From an uncultured Glaciecola sp. (lineage in GTDB: Bacteria; Pseudomonadota; Gammaproteobacteria; Enterobacterales; Alteromonadaceae): DNA of 64,000 bases. Shown piece by piece: positions 38,038-47,334 of the stretch. The notes under the pieces are model-generated. The model had not been told where the DNA came from. It made no database searches and worked only from the letters and a program-made list of their open reading frames with translations. The stretch spans positions 62,001 to 126,000 of the forward strand of contig CAKZLI010000002.1 of assembly GCA_937125395.1 (NCBI GenBank), read 5' to 3'. Each line of letters opens with the position of its first letter. Position 1 is the stretch's first letter. Both the position numbers and the translations under genes were made by a program.

Positions 38038-39581
38038 TATAAAACTCTCTGAATAATATTAATATTAAGTGCTTCGGCGCCCATTAACAGCATGTATAAA
38101 AACATAATAAGGCCCGAGGATACTGAAAAAATCAATATCTTCAGTCTATTTTGCTTAGTGATATTCATAATGTCTAAGTGTGTCACAGAGCCCAAAATTG
38201 GATAACTTGTTAAGATACTCAATTGTTGTGCTCGCACTAATACTGGCGACAGTTGGCTGACTAAAAACGCGATCCCAACACCAATCGAAAATCCCATTAT
38301 CAAGACCATGGTATAAAAGGCTAAGCGTTGCGGGCCACTTGGTTCTGTCGGGACCAACGGCGGCTCAATGATTCTAAATTGTAACTCTTCAGACGAGACA
38401 TCAGCACGACGAGATAATTCGGCAGATTCACGACGGTTGAGGAGTTCTTCGTATTTTTGTTGCATGATCCCATAATCGCGATTTAATGCAGACGATTCGG
38501 CTTCAACCTGAGGCACCAAATCAATTTTACTGCGCAATACTGTGATTTTGGATTCATAATCTTTGGCACGGACATTGAGGGATGCAATTGTGCTTTCCAA
38601 GCGTGATATTTCTAAGCGTATCTCCTGCGTTAGGGTATTCATGACGCTGTTATCATTGCTTGACGAATTAATTAATGCTGCAATTTCTTTTTTACGGGCT
38701 TCGCTTAAACTGGCCAACAGTGCTTGGGTTTCGATGACATCAGGGTGAATTTCAGTGAAGCGCAAAAGTAACTCATCAAGGCGAGTCTCAAGAGTATCAA
38801 TGCGTGTGTCAAAACGCGTTTGAATCATAACATTATTGGGATCGGATGCTTGGGGTTTGAGTTGGCTCTTTAACGAATTAACTTGTTGTTGGGTTTCACG
38901 GATCTGTAATTGAGTCATCTCTAAATCAGCACTGTGCTGTTTGAGGTTTTCATAGAACGAACCTTGTTGCGGCAAAATGTCTGCATATTGACGTTTAAAA
39001 TCAGCTAAACGTTGCTCGGACTCTAGTAACCGTGTCTCATATTCTGCGATTTGCTCATCCAAAAATCGGTTAGCGGTATCCGTGTCACGGCGGTTATTAC
39101 CCAACGAACCTTCGACGAATAAATCCAATGTTTCTTGCACCACTGTGCGCGACATATCGGCATTTTGGTGATTATACGAGATGGTATAAATATTATCTCT
39201 GCCGGTGGATTTGAGCTTGATATCACTACTCAACTCACTGATTAACTTGGTGTAATCCTCATCAGTCGTGGTCGTTAAATCCAAATCAGATTGACGCGCA
39301 ATCTCTTCAACATTTGAACGACTGAGTAGCGTTTTAGCCATCATTTCGACTTCTTGCTGTGGGTTTGATTGAATCGTCAAACCACGTAATAAAGGTTGCA
39401 ACATCGAACGCGTATCGACATATACCACTGCTTTTGATTCATAGACATCAGGTAAGGCAGCGACGTATACAAAACCGATAGGACAAATCAGCCAAGTACA
39501 TATAATGACAAAGCGTTTTTTGATCCAGATACCGCGGACATAATCTAACAGTAAATTGATCGTTTGTTGCATATCTTGCAT
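38037..39581 (-). CDS. XrtA-system polysaccharide chain-length determinant (Wzz/GumC family)
   Basis: Polysaccharide co-polymerase of the inner membrane, 514 residues. It has a transmembrane helix near residues 20-40 (FVIICTWLICPIGFVYVAAL) and a Wzz domain with DVYESKAVVYVDTRSMLQPL. A long periplasmic coiled-coil region (about 180-390) is rich in Leu, Glu and Arg. The Pro-rich segment IEPPLVPTEPSGPQR leads into a second helix at about 420-440, and a third lies near the C-terminus. Topology and gene order with the BY-kinase and export lipoprotein support a three-part export complex. Confidence 0.92.
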   Translation of the reverse strand: MQDMQQTINLLLDYVRGIWIKKRFVIICTWLICPIGFVYVAALPDVYESKAVVYVDTRSMLQPLLRGLTIQSNPQQEVEMMAKTLLSRSNVEEIARQSDLDLTTTTDEDYTKLISELSSDIKLKSTGRDNIYTISYNHQNADMSRTVVQETLDLFVEGSLGNNRRDTDTANRFLDEQIAEYETRLLESEQRLADFKRQYADILPQQGSFYENLKQHSADLEMTQLQIRETQQQVNSLKSQLKPQASDPNNVMIQTRFDTRIDTLETRLDELLLRFTEIHPDVIETQALLASLSEARKKEIAALINSSSNDNSVMNTLTQEIRLEISRLESTIASLNVRAKDYESKITVLRSKIDLVPQVEAESSALNRDYGIMQQKYEELLNRRESAELSRRADVSSEELQFRIIEPPLVPTEPSGPQRLAFYTMVLIMGFSIGVGIAFLVSQLSPVLVRAQQLSILTSYPILGSVTHLDIMNITKQNRLKILIFSVSSGLIMFLYMLLMGAEALNINIIQRVL

Positions 39582-39641
39582 AGGTAAAATCCGTTTTAAA
39601 TTTGAGTTGAGTCTTGTTATTGTTGGCCTAGTAAAGGGAGC

Positions 39642-40268
39642 TTAAAACCACGCCTCAGGAATAATAACAATATCACCTGGCAACATATCAATGTTCTTGG
39701 CAATGTCACCATCCTTGATTAAATTTTCAATATTTAACGCAAACGAACGTTGCTCACCATTGACAACTCTGACCAATACCGCATTGTTACCGTTGGCAAA
39801 CTCAGTTAAGCCACCGACGGAGATCATTAAATCCAATAACGTCATATTCTGGGTGTAATTCACAGCACTTGGATTAGTTGCTTCTCCGATCACTCGCACT
39901 TGCTCTGACAACGGACCAGAAAAATTGTTAACACTGACAGTGACTCTAGGATTATTAATATATTTGGATAACTCACTTTCGATTTCACGGGCAAGCATGG
40001 TCGGTGTTTTGCCAGAGACATCTAAATCCTCAACCAATGAGGTCGTGACTTTGCCATCAGGACGCACGATAAACGCACCTGATATTTCAGGGTTACGCCA
40101 GACAAAGATAGATAGGGTATCACCCGGTCCGACCAAATATTGATAATTATCAACGTTTGTCGTTAATGACGTACGAACTTGCGCAGTCGGTAGAGTTTGC
40201 GTTGCACAGCCAGACATAAATACAGCAGTAAGTGCCATCGCACCTACCCAAATACGTGAAATTTCCAT
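39642..40268 (-). CDS. XrtA-system polysaccharide export lipoprotein (Wza family)
   Basis: Outer-membrane polysaccharide export protein, 208 residues. The signal peptide ends in lipobox FMSGC, so Cys21 is the predicted lipidated N-terminus. A polysaccharide-export domain follows, with YLVGPGDTLSIFVWRNPEIS and VRPDGKVTTSLVEDLDVSG, then an SLBB-like domain with VRVIGEATNPSAVNY and LLDLMISVGGLTEFA. It is short and lacks the large C-terminal barrel helix of E. coli Wza. This is common in XrtA loci and may explain the separate barrel gene nearby. AAAGGA is the ribosome-binding site. Confidence 0.92.
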   Translation of the reverse strand: MEISRIWVGAMALTAVFMSGCATQTLPTAQVRTSLTTNVDNYQYLVGPGDTLSIFVWRNPEISGAFIVRPDGKVTTSLVEDLDVSGKTPTMLAREIESELSKYINNPRVTVSVNNFSGPLSEQVRVIGEATNPSAVNYTQNMTLLDLMISVGGLTEFANGNNAVLVRVVNGEQRSFALNIENLIKDGDIAKNIDMLPGDIVIIPEAWF

Positions 40269-40438
40269 GTGTTAATCCTTTATTCACTTTTTACAAATTT
40301 GGTCGATATAACGTTTATCGGTCAGTTAGCCATTGACTATAGACAATAATAAAATTATTTCACTACCGATTTACTAAACAATAGCATAATATAAAAAAAG
40401 AAGATTAAAAAATAACCACCTCACTCAAGGAAGAGTCG
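40269..40438. promoter_or_regulatory. Divergent control region of the exosortase locus
   Basis: A 170-base A/T-rich gap separates the export lipoprotein gene (minus) from the priming transferase gene (plus). TTGACT occurs at 40333-40338, but only a poor -10 (TATTTC, 40356-40361) sits 17 bases downstream, so the promoter call is weak. Promoters for both operons must lie here unless transcription is read in from elsewhere. Confidence 0.45.
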
Positions 40439-41851
40439 ATGCCCAATCTAAAGAATTCGAAGAATCAACGCTTAAGCTCGCTGATCATTGCTGAGTCGTT
40501 AGTGATTTCTTATATTTTATATCTTGCGTTTTATGTTGTGCAGTTAGCGGATCCGTTTGCTCCTAATTTTGTATTGGTGTATTTACCCTTTTTAAGCCTA
40601 TTTGCCTTCCTCATTATCATGTGTTCGTTAGCGGTTGGCTTATATGAACCTAAACTCCGGGAAACGTTTCGCGGCATTATTCGCCGGATATTTGTCGCCC
40701 ATGGCCTTGCATTTTTTGCGATGGTGGTTATCTCCAGTGTCTTTTTTCGGGATATTTTTATTCACCAATATTATTTTGTGGTGAGCATTTGCTTAACCAT
40801 TACCTGCATTTCATTCTTTCGTTATTTTGTTATTAAGTTTGGGGCCTTAGGATTAGTTAAATCTCGAATAGTTGTACTAGGTGCTGGCGAACGCGCCGCT
40901 ATTATTGAACAAAAAATGCGTCGAGCGTCAGACCGCAAAGGGTTTGAGCTATTGGGATTCATTCCAGTGCCAGGTGATGATGTCGAAAATGGCATACAGC
41001 ATGAACCATTATTAAATATTAATATTGATGATTCGTTTAAGTCGTTCATTTTAGAAAATGATATTGATGAGGTCGTTGTTGCGGCTGATCAACGTCGCGG
41101 CACCTTACCCATTGAAGTGTTGTTTGACTGTCGTCTACAAGGCACATCGATTACTGATTTATTGGACTTTATGGAGCGTGAAACGGGGCAGATCGTCGTT
41201 AATTTGATGTACCCAAGTTGGTTAATTTATTCGAAAGGCTTTATTTCACAAAATTATGTCAGACAATTGGGTGATTTTGGTCTAAATTTATTTTTAGCGA
41301 CCTTAGTTTTAATCTTTGTCTGGCCGTTTATGCTTTTAACCGCGTTGGTTATCTATATGGATGATGGTCGTAAAACCGGTGCGTCGATTTTTTATAAACA
41401 AACGCGTGTCGGGAAAGATGGTGTGCCATTTTCGATTTACAAATTTCGCAGCATGGGGATTGATGCCGAAAAAAATGGTGCACAGTGGGCGGATAAAAAT
41501 GACGTGCGCGTGACTCGGGTTGGTGGGTTTATTCGTAAATATCGATTGGATGAATTACCGCAACTTTACAATATCTTTCGCGGCGATATGTCGTTTGTTG
41601 GACCACGTCCAGAGCGACCAGAGTTTGTTGAAAAACTAGTAAAAGAAGTCCCATTTTATAATCAACGACAAAATGTAAAACCTGGTCTGGCAGGATGGGC
41701 ACAACTCAACTATCCTTATGGAGCAAGTGTTGAAGATGCAATGGAAAAATTAAAATACGACTTGTACTACGTTAAACATCAAAGCTTTTTACTGGATATT
41801 TTAGTACTAGTCCGTACCGTCGAAGTTGTGTTGTTTGGGAAAGGCCAATAA
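40439..41851 (+). CDS. XrtA-system priming sugar transferase (TIGR03013-like)
   Basis: Undecaprenyl-phosphate sugar transferase that would load the first sugar on the lipid carrier. The 470-residue product has four or five N-terminal membrane helices and a nucleotide-binding-like middle domain starting IVVLGAGERAAIIEQKM. A further membrane helix lies at about 280-305, followed by the bacterial sugar transferase domain with FYKQTRVGKDGVPFSIYKFR, YRLDELPQLYNIFRGDMSFV and GPRPERPEF. The C-terminus ends LLDILVLVRTVEVVLFGKGQ. AAGGAAGAG precedes the ATG. First gene of the plus-strand exosortase operon. Confidence 0.93.
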   Translation: MPNLKNSKNQRLSSLIIAESLVISYILYLAFYVVQLADPFAPNFVLVYLPFLSLFAFLIIMCSLAVGLYEPKLRETFRGIIRRIFVAHGLAFFAMVVISSVFFRDIFIHQYYFVVSICLTITCISFFRYFVIKFGALGLVKSRIVVLGAGERAAIIEQKMRRASDRKGFELLGFIPVPGDDVENGIQHEPLLNINIDDSFKSFILENDIDEVVVAADQRRGTLPIEVLFDCRLQGTSITDLLDFMERETGQIVVNLMYPSWLIYSKGFISQNYVRQLGDFGLNLFLATLVLIFVWPFMLLTALVIYMDDGRKTGASIFYKQTRVGKDGVPFSIYKFRSMGIDAEKNGAQWADKNDVRVTRVGGFIRKYRLDELPQLYNIFRGDMSFVGPRPERPEFVEKLVKEVPFYNQRQNVKPGLAGWAQLNYPYGASVEDAMEKLKYDLYYVKHQSFLLDILVLVRTVEVVLFGKGQ

Positions 41852-41878
41852 GCGATAAACCTAACTGGAGAATACTCA

Positions 41879-42721
41879 GTGCAATGGAATGCAATGACTG
41901 TCGATGTGGAAGATTATTTCCATGTTTCAGCGTTTGAAAACTCAATATCACCGGAACAATGGGGGACACTCTCGCCACGGGTCGGTGACAACACACACAA
42001 GCTCATTGATATTTTCAATGACAAGAACATTAAAGCAACGTTTTTTACGTTAGGGTGGGTGGCTCAGCATTGTCCTGATGTGATTAAGCGTATTGTTAGT
42101 GATGGCCACGAATTAGCGAGTCATGGTACCAATCATCGACGCGCGACTTTGATGACCCCAGACGAATTTCGAGCCGATGTTGCTGAATCAAAAGACCGTT
42201 TGGAGCAGCTTGCGGGGCAAGCGATACAGGGCTATCGCGCGCCAAGTTTTTCGATCAATACCAGCAATGAATGGGTTTATGATGTACTCAAGGAATTAGA
42301 TTTTACATACTCATCGAGTACGTATCCCATAGAACATGATTTATATGGGGTGCCAGAATGGCCGCGTTTTGCGTTTGAGCATCATTCTGGTTTACTTGAA
42401 ATTCCGATTCCTACCTTATCCAAAAAAGGCAAAAACGTCGGCATTGGCGGCGGTGGGTATTTTCGTTTATTCCCATATTGGTTATCCAAACGTCGTATCG
42501 AGCAATATATAGCGACAGAACAACAACCCTATAGTTTTTATTTTCACCCTTGGGAAATCGACCCAGGTCAACCGAGGATCAGTGATGCGCCGTTAAAATC
42601 TAAATTTCGCCATTATGTGAACCTTGCTCGGATGCAGCCTAAATTGGAACGGTTAATTGATGATTTTGCATGGACAAGTATGCAAGAAGCGTATCAACCA
42701 CTTTTACAAGGACGTAAATGA
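41879..42721 (+). CDS. XrtA-system polysaccharide deacetylase (TIGR03006-like)
   Basis: NodB-type carbohydrate esterase, 280 residues, predicted to remove acetyl groups from the polysaccharide. The catalytic motif AMTVDVEDYFHVSAFE gives Asp9 and Asp12. The metal pair SHGTNHRRA gives His82 and His86, followed by GYRAPSFSI. The family-specific ending YSFYFHPWEIDPGQPR is present. The start is a GTG with GGAG eight bases upstream; an ATG five codons later is too far from it. No signal peptide is visible, as is usual for this subfamily. The stop overlaps the exosortase gene. Confidence 0.93.
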   Translation: MQWNAMTVDVEDYFHVSAFENSISPEQWGTLSPRVGDNTHKLIDIFNDKNIKATFFTLGWVAQHCPDVIKRIVSDGHELASHGTNHRRATLMTPDEFRADVAESKDRLEQLAGQAIQGYRAPSFSINTSNEWVYDVLKELDFTYSSSTYPIEHDLYGVPEWPRFAFEHHSGLLEIPIPTLSKKGKNVGIGGGGYFRLFPYWLSKRRIEQYIATEQQPYSFYFHPWEIDPGQPRISDAPLKSKFRHYVNLARMQPKLERLIDDFAWTSMQEAYQPLLQGRK

Positions 42722-44241
42722 ATAGCATGGCGAGTTTTGCAAATGTGCGCTATCCACGATGTTTATTGGGATTGTCGGCATTAATTCTCAGTTGGTTTTT
42801 CTTTAGCTATCAAGGCTTAGTCAGCGCGATAGAAATTTGGACGATCTCTGAGATATTTCAGCATTGTTTTTTTGTGATCCCTGGTTCGTTGTACCTTATT
42901 TATCTTCAACGCCAAGCATTGGCAGGCTATGCAATAAGCCCTAGTTACTGGGCGATTCCATTTATTTTAGGTCAAATTATAGTTTATGTTGTCGGTGTAG
43001 CGGGTGATATTCAGTTATTAATGCATGTTGCATTGTTTAGTTTATTGCCGACATTAATTTGGTTTTCGGTCGGTAATCAGGCTGCCTGGAAGATTGTTTT
43101 TCCATTGTGTTTTATGCTGTTTTCGATCCCGATTGGTGAGGAGCTCATTCCTTGGCTACAAGAAATTACCGCTGACATTTCGGTATATTTTTTGAGTTTA
43201 ACCGGTGTGCCATTATTTCGCTCCGGCTTGTATATAGAGATCCCCGAAGGACGTTTTTTAGTGGCTGAAGCCTGCTCAGGGATCAGTTTTTTTATTGCCT
43301 CAATCGTCATTGGTAACTTGTACGCGTACATGAATTTACATTCCCCAATTCGCCGCGTGTTGTTTGTCTTGTTATCCATTGTCTATCCGATCATTGCCAA
43401 TGCAATCCGGGTTTATGGCATCATATTGACTGGTCATTTAACTGACATGCAGCATGCTGTTGGGGCGGATCATTTAATTTATGGTTGGTTCTTTTTTGCA
43501 ATAGTCATTATTAGTTTGGTGTTACTAGGTGAGTTGTTTCGCCGTGGCGATATACAGCCACAAACCACCATTATGACCACCCAACAACAGCCCGAGTATT
43601 CGATGATCCCTGTGATAGGAATGGTGGTTGTATTATTGTTAGGGGTTGTGTGGAGTATTAATGTTGCCAATCCTTTGCCTTCACCAACAGCAAAACTAGT
43701 GGTGCCGGTAAATTACACATCAGCGATTAACTCTTCATTGACAGTCACGCCTTGGCAGCCTGATTTTAAGAATGAAGCAAGCCAGAATAAACAAATACTA
43801 AGTGCTGACGGGCTTGATTTTGAATTATTTCAAGTCGCGTATTCTGCTGAAGAGGGCGAACTTGTTGGCTTCCAAAATAAGCTGTATGAACAAGACCGTT
43901 GGACATTAGTAGAGGCATCGACGCTTGATTTTGACAATGGCTTGAGTGTCGTAAAACATGAAATTATTTCGATGCGTTCTGAACAGCGTGATGTCTATTT
44001 TGCTTATTGGTTTGACGGCCTATTTTATACCAGTAAAACCAAAGTCAAATTAGCGCAAACCTTTGCCTTATTGTTACATCAACCCGGTGAGATGCGGATG
44101 TTAGCGTTAAGTGTTGAACCAAGCACTAGCACTCAAGTCATACGACAGCAAAAAGCGTTGATTCAGTCGGTATTTGCTGATTTTGCGCAAAATGCACAGC
44201 AGCTTGATAATATTGATAACCAAGTAGAGCGAGTCTACTAA
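42718..44241 (+). CDS. xrtA: Exosortase A fused to EpsI domain
   Basis: Integral-membrane exosortase, the predicted processing enzyme for PEP-CTERM proteins. The 507-residue product has about eight membrane helices in the first 275 residues. The three invariant active-site residues are visible: Cys186 in LVAEACSGISFF, Arg231 in IIANAIRVYGI and His252 in GADHLIYGWFFF. After a helix near residue 300, residues 305-507 form an EpsI-type periplasmic domain (LTVTPWQPDFKNEA, VAYFAYWFDGL-like strands), fused as in several EpsH1/XrtA proteins. AAGGA and a four-base overlap support the start. No PEP-CTERM target is encoded in the window. Confidence 0.95.
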   Translation: MNSMASFANVRYPRCLLGLSALILSWFFFSYQGLVSAIEIWTISEIFQHCFFVIPGSLYLIYLQRQALAGYAISPSYWAIPFILGQIIVYVVGVAGDIQLLMHVALFSLLPTLIWFSVGNQAAWKIVFPLCFMLFSIPIGEELIPWLQEITADISVYFLSLTGVPLFRSGLYIEIPEGRFLVAEACSGISFFIASIVIGNLYAYMNLHSPIRRVLFVLLSIVYPIIANAIRVYGIILTGHLTDMQHAVGADHLIYGWFFFAIVIISLVLLGELFRRGDIQPQTTIMTTQQQPEYSMIPVIGMVVVLLLGVVWSINVANPLPSPTAKLVVPVNYTSAINSSLTVTPWQPDFKNEASQNKQILSADGLDFELFQVAYSAEEGELVGFQNKLYEQDRWTLVEASTLDFDNGLSVVKHEIISMRSEQRDVYFAYWFDGLFYTSKTKVKLAQTFALLLHQPGEMRMLALSVEPSTSTQVIRQQKALIQSVFADFAQNAQQLDNIDNQVERVY

Positions 44242-45515
44242 TGCGAATTTTGGTTATCAGTCAACGTGTGCCTTATCCGCCCAATAAAGGCGAAAAGCTG
44301 CGTACATATCACCAGATTCAGTACTTACGTGATAGAGGCGTAATAGTCGATGTAGCTTGTCCTATTGCCGATGAACAAGAACTACGCTATGCACAAATGA
44401 TGCAAGATAAGCTGCATATCAATTTGATTCAAGCACCCTTACCCAATAGCCTTCCCGCTTATGCCTGTGCACTGTTAACCGGCATCTCCTTGAGCGCGGG
44501 GAAGTTTTATTCATGGGAATTACAACGCTTGATTAACCATGCCATTGAACAGCAACACTATGCTGCAATTGTATGCAGTGCCTCGAGCTTGGCGCAATAT
44601 GTTTGGCGTTATCCAGCAATAGATACTTTGACACACAATACAACCCTGTTGATGGATTTTATGGACTTGGATTCGGACAAGTGGCAACAGTATGCGCAAC
44701 AAGCCCGACAGCCGATGCGCTGGATCTATCAACGTGAAGCGCATAAGGTTCAACAATTAGAACAACGAATTGTGACAGAATTCAGCGCGACGTTTTTTAT
44801 TTCTGACAACGAAGTTGATTTGTTCAAAGCGCATAACCCGGCGCTATCAGCTCGTCCAATACATGCTATCGGCAATGGTATTGATACGGAGTATTTTTCA
44901 CCCAAACCCGTTGCAACACAGAGCCTATTACACACATATTTATTTGTCGGGGTAATGGATTATAAACCCAATATTGATGCCGTGATGTGGTTTGTTGAGT
45001 ATGTATGGCCGAGTATTTTACGCTACTCACCACAAGCAAGCTTTGTGATTGCTGGGATGTCACCTAGTAAATCAATTCAAGATCTTGCGCGTCAACCATC
45101 GATACAAGTGACGGGGTTTGTCGAAGATATTTTGCCGTATTTTCATCAAGCGGATATCTTTGTGGCGCCTTTTCAAATCGCCCGTGGCGTACAAAATAAA
45201 GTATTGCAGGCAATGGCTTGTGGTCTGCCGGTGATTACCAGCTCCTTAGGTGCTGAAGGGATCGCAGCGGTTCATGGCAGTGAGTTACTAATTGCTGACA
45301 CCGCAAATGATTACCTCCAACTCATCGACAGATTGCGTTGTCCACAGAACTATCAAGCGATTGCCCAAGCCGCAACTCAGCGAATAGTGGATGACTACTC
45401 ATGGGATGGACAATTAAAACAACTGGACGAATTACTTGGTTTACCTGGGCCGACGACACCATCTGAACCGGCTCATCATGCTCCAATCAGTTCTTATAAA
45501 CGGGTATTAGCATGA
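44241..45515 (+). CDS. XrtA-associated glycosyltransferase (TIGR03087-like, GT4 fold)
   Basis: GT-B glycosyltransferase of the exosortase-A-associated family, 424 residues. It starts MRILVISQRVPYPPNKGEK, very close to the family's opening. The C-terminal nucleotide-sugar domain has HTYLFVGVMDYKPNIDAVMW, then VAPFQIARGVQNKVLQAMAC and LPVITSSLGAEGI with the donor-binding Glu. The acceptor and sugar are unknown. Its start overlaps the exosortase stop by one base (TAATG), and its end overlaps the next gene by four bases. Confidence 0.9.
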   Translation: MRILVISQRVPYPPNKGEKLRTYHQIQYLRDRGVIVDVACPIADEQELRYAQMMQDKLHINLIQAPLPNSLPAYACALLTGISLSAGKFYSWELQRLINHAIEQQHYAAIVCSASSLAQYVWRYPAIDTLTHNTTLLMDFMDLDSDKWQQYAQQARQPMRWIYQREAHKVQQLEQRIVTEFSATFFISDNEVDLFKAHNPALSARPIHAIGNGIDTEYFSPKPVATQSLLHTYLFVGVMDYKPNIDAVMWFVEYVWPSILRYSPQASFVIAGMSPSKSIQDLARQPSIQVTGFVEDILPYFHQADIFVAPFQIARGVQNKVLQAMACGLPVITSSLGAEGIAAVHGSELLIADTANDYLQLIDRLRCPQNYQAIAQAATQRIVDDYSWDGQLKQLDELLGLPGPTTPSEPAHHAPISSYKRVLA

Positions 45516-46084
45516 AACGCTATGTGCAGAGCATGATGTTAATCATAGTACTGCCGTTGTATGCAGTGTACTGGTTACTTGCAAAATGCTGTGAACAGGA
45601 CAGTTTGTGGCAGACGTTTATGCAGTTTTTGAGCTTACTGCCAGGCAAAGTGGGCAGTTATCTGCGGGTGGCATTTGCTCGATTAACGATGAATTACTGT
45701 GATCCAGATGTGTTTTTGGGCTTTGGCGTCGTGTTTTCTCACTGTGATACCGACATCAATTGTGGCACCTACATTGGCCCTCAATGCAATATTGGCAAAT
45801 GCAGTATTGGCAGAAATACCTTGTTAGGCAGTGGCGTACATGTGTTAAGTGGTAAACGGCAGCATGACTTTTCAGACCCAACGATCCCCATTAAAGATCA
45901 AGGTGGCGTATTTGAAAAAATCGTCATCGGGAATAATTGCTGGGTAGGCAACCACGCCGTCATCATGGCAAGTGTCGGCGATAATAGTATTGTGGCTGCC
46001 GGCGCAGTGGTGACTGATACGGTTCCTGAAGGAGTCATTGTGGGTGGGAATCCAGCAAAAATGTTGAAAAAGGTTGGCGAATGA
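45512..46084 (+). CDS. Left-handed beta-helix acyltransferase (serine acetyltransferase-like)
   Basis: Hexapeptide-repeat acyltransferase, 190 residues. An N-terminal hydrophobic stretch (about residues 8-25, LIIVLPLYAVYWLLAKC) could anchor it to the membrane. Imperfect hexapeptide turns follow from CDTDINCGTYIGPQCNIGKC to LLGSGVHVLSG. The catalytic-type His lies in KRQHDFSD, and the C-terminal coil has VGNHAVIMASVGDNSIVAAG and GGNPAKML. It probably O-acetylates a sugar of the exopolysaccharide. This is inferred from the fold and location; the acceptor is unknown. It is coupled on both sides by four-base overlaps. Confidence 0.85.
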   Translation: MKRYVQSMMLIIVLPLYAVYWLLAKCCEQDSLWQTFMQFLSLLPGKVGSYLRVAFARLTMNYCDPDVFLGFGVVFSHCDTDINCGTYIGPQCNIGKCSIGRNTLLGSGVHVLSGKRQHDFSDPTIPIKDQGGVFEKIVIGNNCWVGNHAVIMASVGDNSIVAAGAVVTDTVPEGVIVGGNPAKMLKKVGE

Positions 46085-47334
46085 AACAACTCATGTATAA
46101 ATTTTTAAGCGGTATCGTATTTGCCTGTGGCGCCTTGGCGGTGTTGGTTGTCATAGGGTTAATTACGTTAAAATTTTTAGCCGGTTCGCAGTTTGATAAC
46201 TTGCTGTACAAAGTAAAAGAAAAAACAGGCTTAGCGCATCAAGCTCAAGCGCTCAGCGAACCTGTATCTGTGCTTAAAGATTTTAGAAATGCCCCTAGAA
46301 TAGCCATTCCCGATGATTTTAATCAACGCTATGTGTCCAATACACAAGAGTTATTAGAGACCATGATCGAAGCGAATCGCAGTGGGGATTTTGTTGTCAT
46401 GTTGTTGGAAGGTACCTATACATTGCAGCAAACGATGACGATTACAGCTGAAAATATCGTGATTCAGTCTGTCAGTGGCAACCCTTATGATACGGTGATC
46501 CGCGGCTCTGGGATGCAAGGTGGGATGGGCAACTTGATAAGAGTGAATAAATCAGGCTTTAAAATCGATGGTGTAACGCTCACTGATGCGTCTTTTCATC
46601 TAGTACAAGTGGCTGGAGAAATGAATGTTGATAACGTCGAAATGCGCAATATGATTTTTCAAAATGCGTACCAGCAGTTGGTTAAGATTTCCTATAATAA
46701 TACCCAGACTCCAGAAATTATGAGTGATAACGGCATTATTGCGAATTCGATATTTCAGTATACCAAAGGTATTGCGCCGTATTTTTATACTGGAGGTGTC
46801 GATGGGTTAGGGACGAATGAATGGATAATAGAAAACAATATTTTTAGGGACATCGCGAGCCCAGCTAAACATATTGCACAATACGCCGTGCATTTTTGGA
46901 TAAACTCGCGAGATAACATCATTCGTAATAATATTTTTATTAACAACGACCGAGCGATTGGCTTGGGCATGTTGAATAAAAAAATCAACGTCGAATACGA
47001 TCATCAAGGCGGCGTGATCGAAGGGAATTTTATAATGCATACCGATGATACCGATCCTTATGCCGATACTGGCATTGCGATTGAGCAAACAACCGGCGTG
47101 ACCATTGCAAATAATCAGGTGTATTTGTCCGGGCGTTACCCAAGAGCGATCGAGTATCGCTTCCCGCAAACACGCCAAAATATTATTCGCAATAACATCA
47201 CCAACAAAAAAATAGCATCACGCGATAATGGCACTGCACAATTGCAAAATAATCAAATTAACCAAGATATTAACGATTACTATGTCGAGTTATTACGCAA
47301 ATCAAACGAACTACAAATAGAGAGTATTTATTAA
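46081..47334 (+). CDS. Membrane-anchored right-handed parallel beta-helix protein
   Basis: A 417-residue protein with an N-terminal membrane helix at about residues 10-32 (GIVFACGALAVLVVIGLIT), a short linker, and a periplasmic right-handed beta-helix from about residue 85. Repeated Asn-rich coils include GTNEWIIENNIFRDI, SRDNIIRNNIFINNDRAIG, GGVIEGNFIM, GVTIANNQVYLSG and RQNIIRNNIT. This fold is used by polysaccharide lyases, C5-epimerases and some acetylation scaffolds. No catalytic set is certain, so the activity is open. A polysaccharide lyase or epimerase acting on the locus product is the most reasonable inference. Confidence 0.82.
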   Translation: MKQLMYKFLSGIVFACGALAVLVVIGLITLKFLAGSQFDNLLYKVKEKTGLAHQAQALSEPVSVLKDFRNAPRIAIPDDFNQRYVSNTQELLETMIEANRSGDFVVMLLEGTYTLQQTMTITAENIVIQSVSGNPYDTVIRGSGMQGGMGNLIRVNKSGFKIDGVTLTDASFHLVQVAGEMNVDNVEMRNMIFQNAYQQLVKISYNNTQTPEIMSDNGIIANSIFQYTKGIAPYFYTGGVDGLGTNEWIIENNIFRDIASPAKHIAQYAVHFWINSRDNIIRNNIFINNDRAIGLGMLNKKINVEYDHQGGVIEGNFIMHTDDTDPYADTGIAIEQTTGVTIANNQVYLSGRYPRAIEYRFPQTRQNIIRNNITNKKIASRDNGTAQLQNNQINQDINDYYVELLRKSNELQIESIY

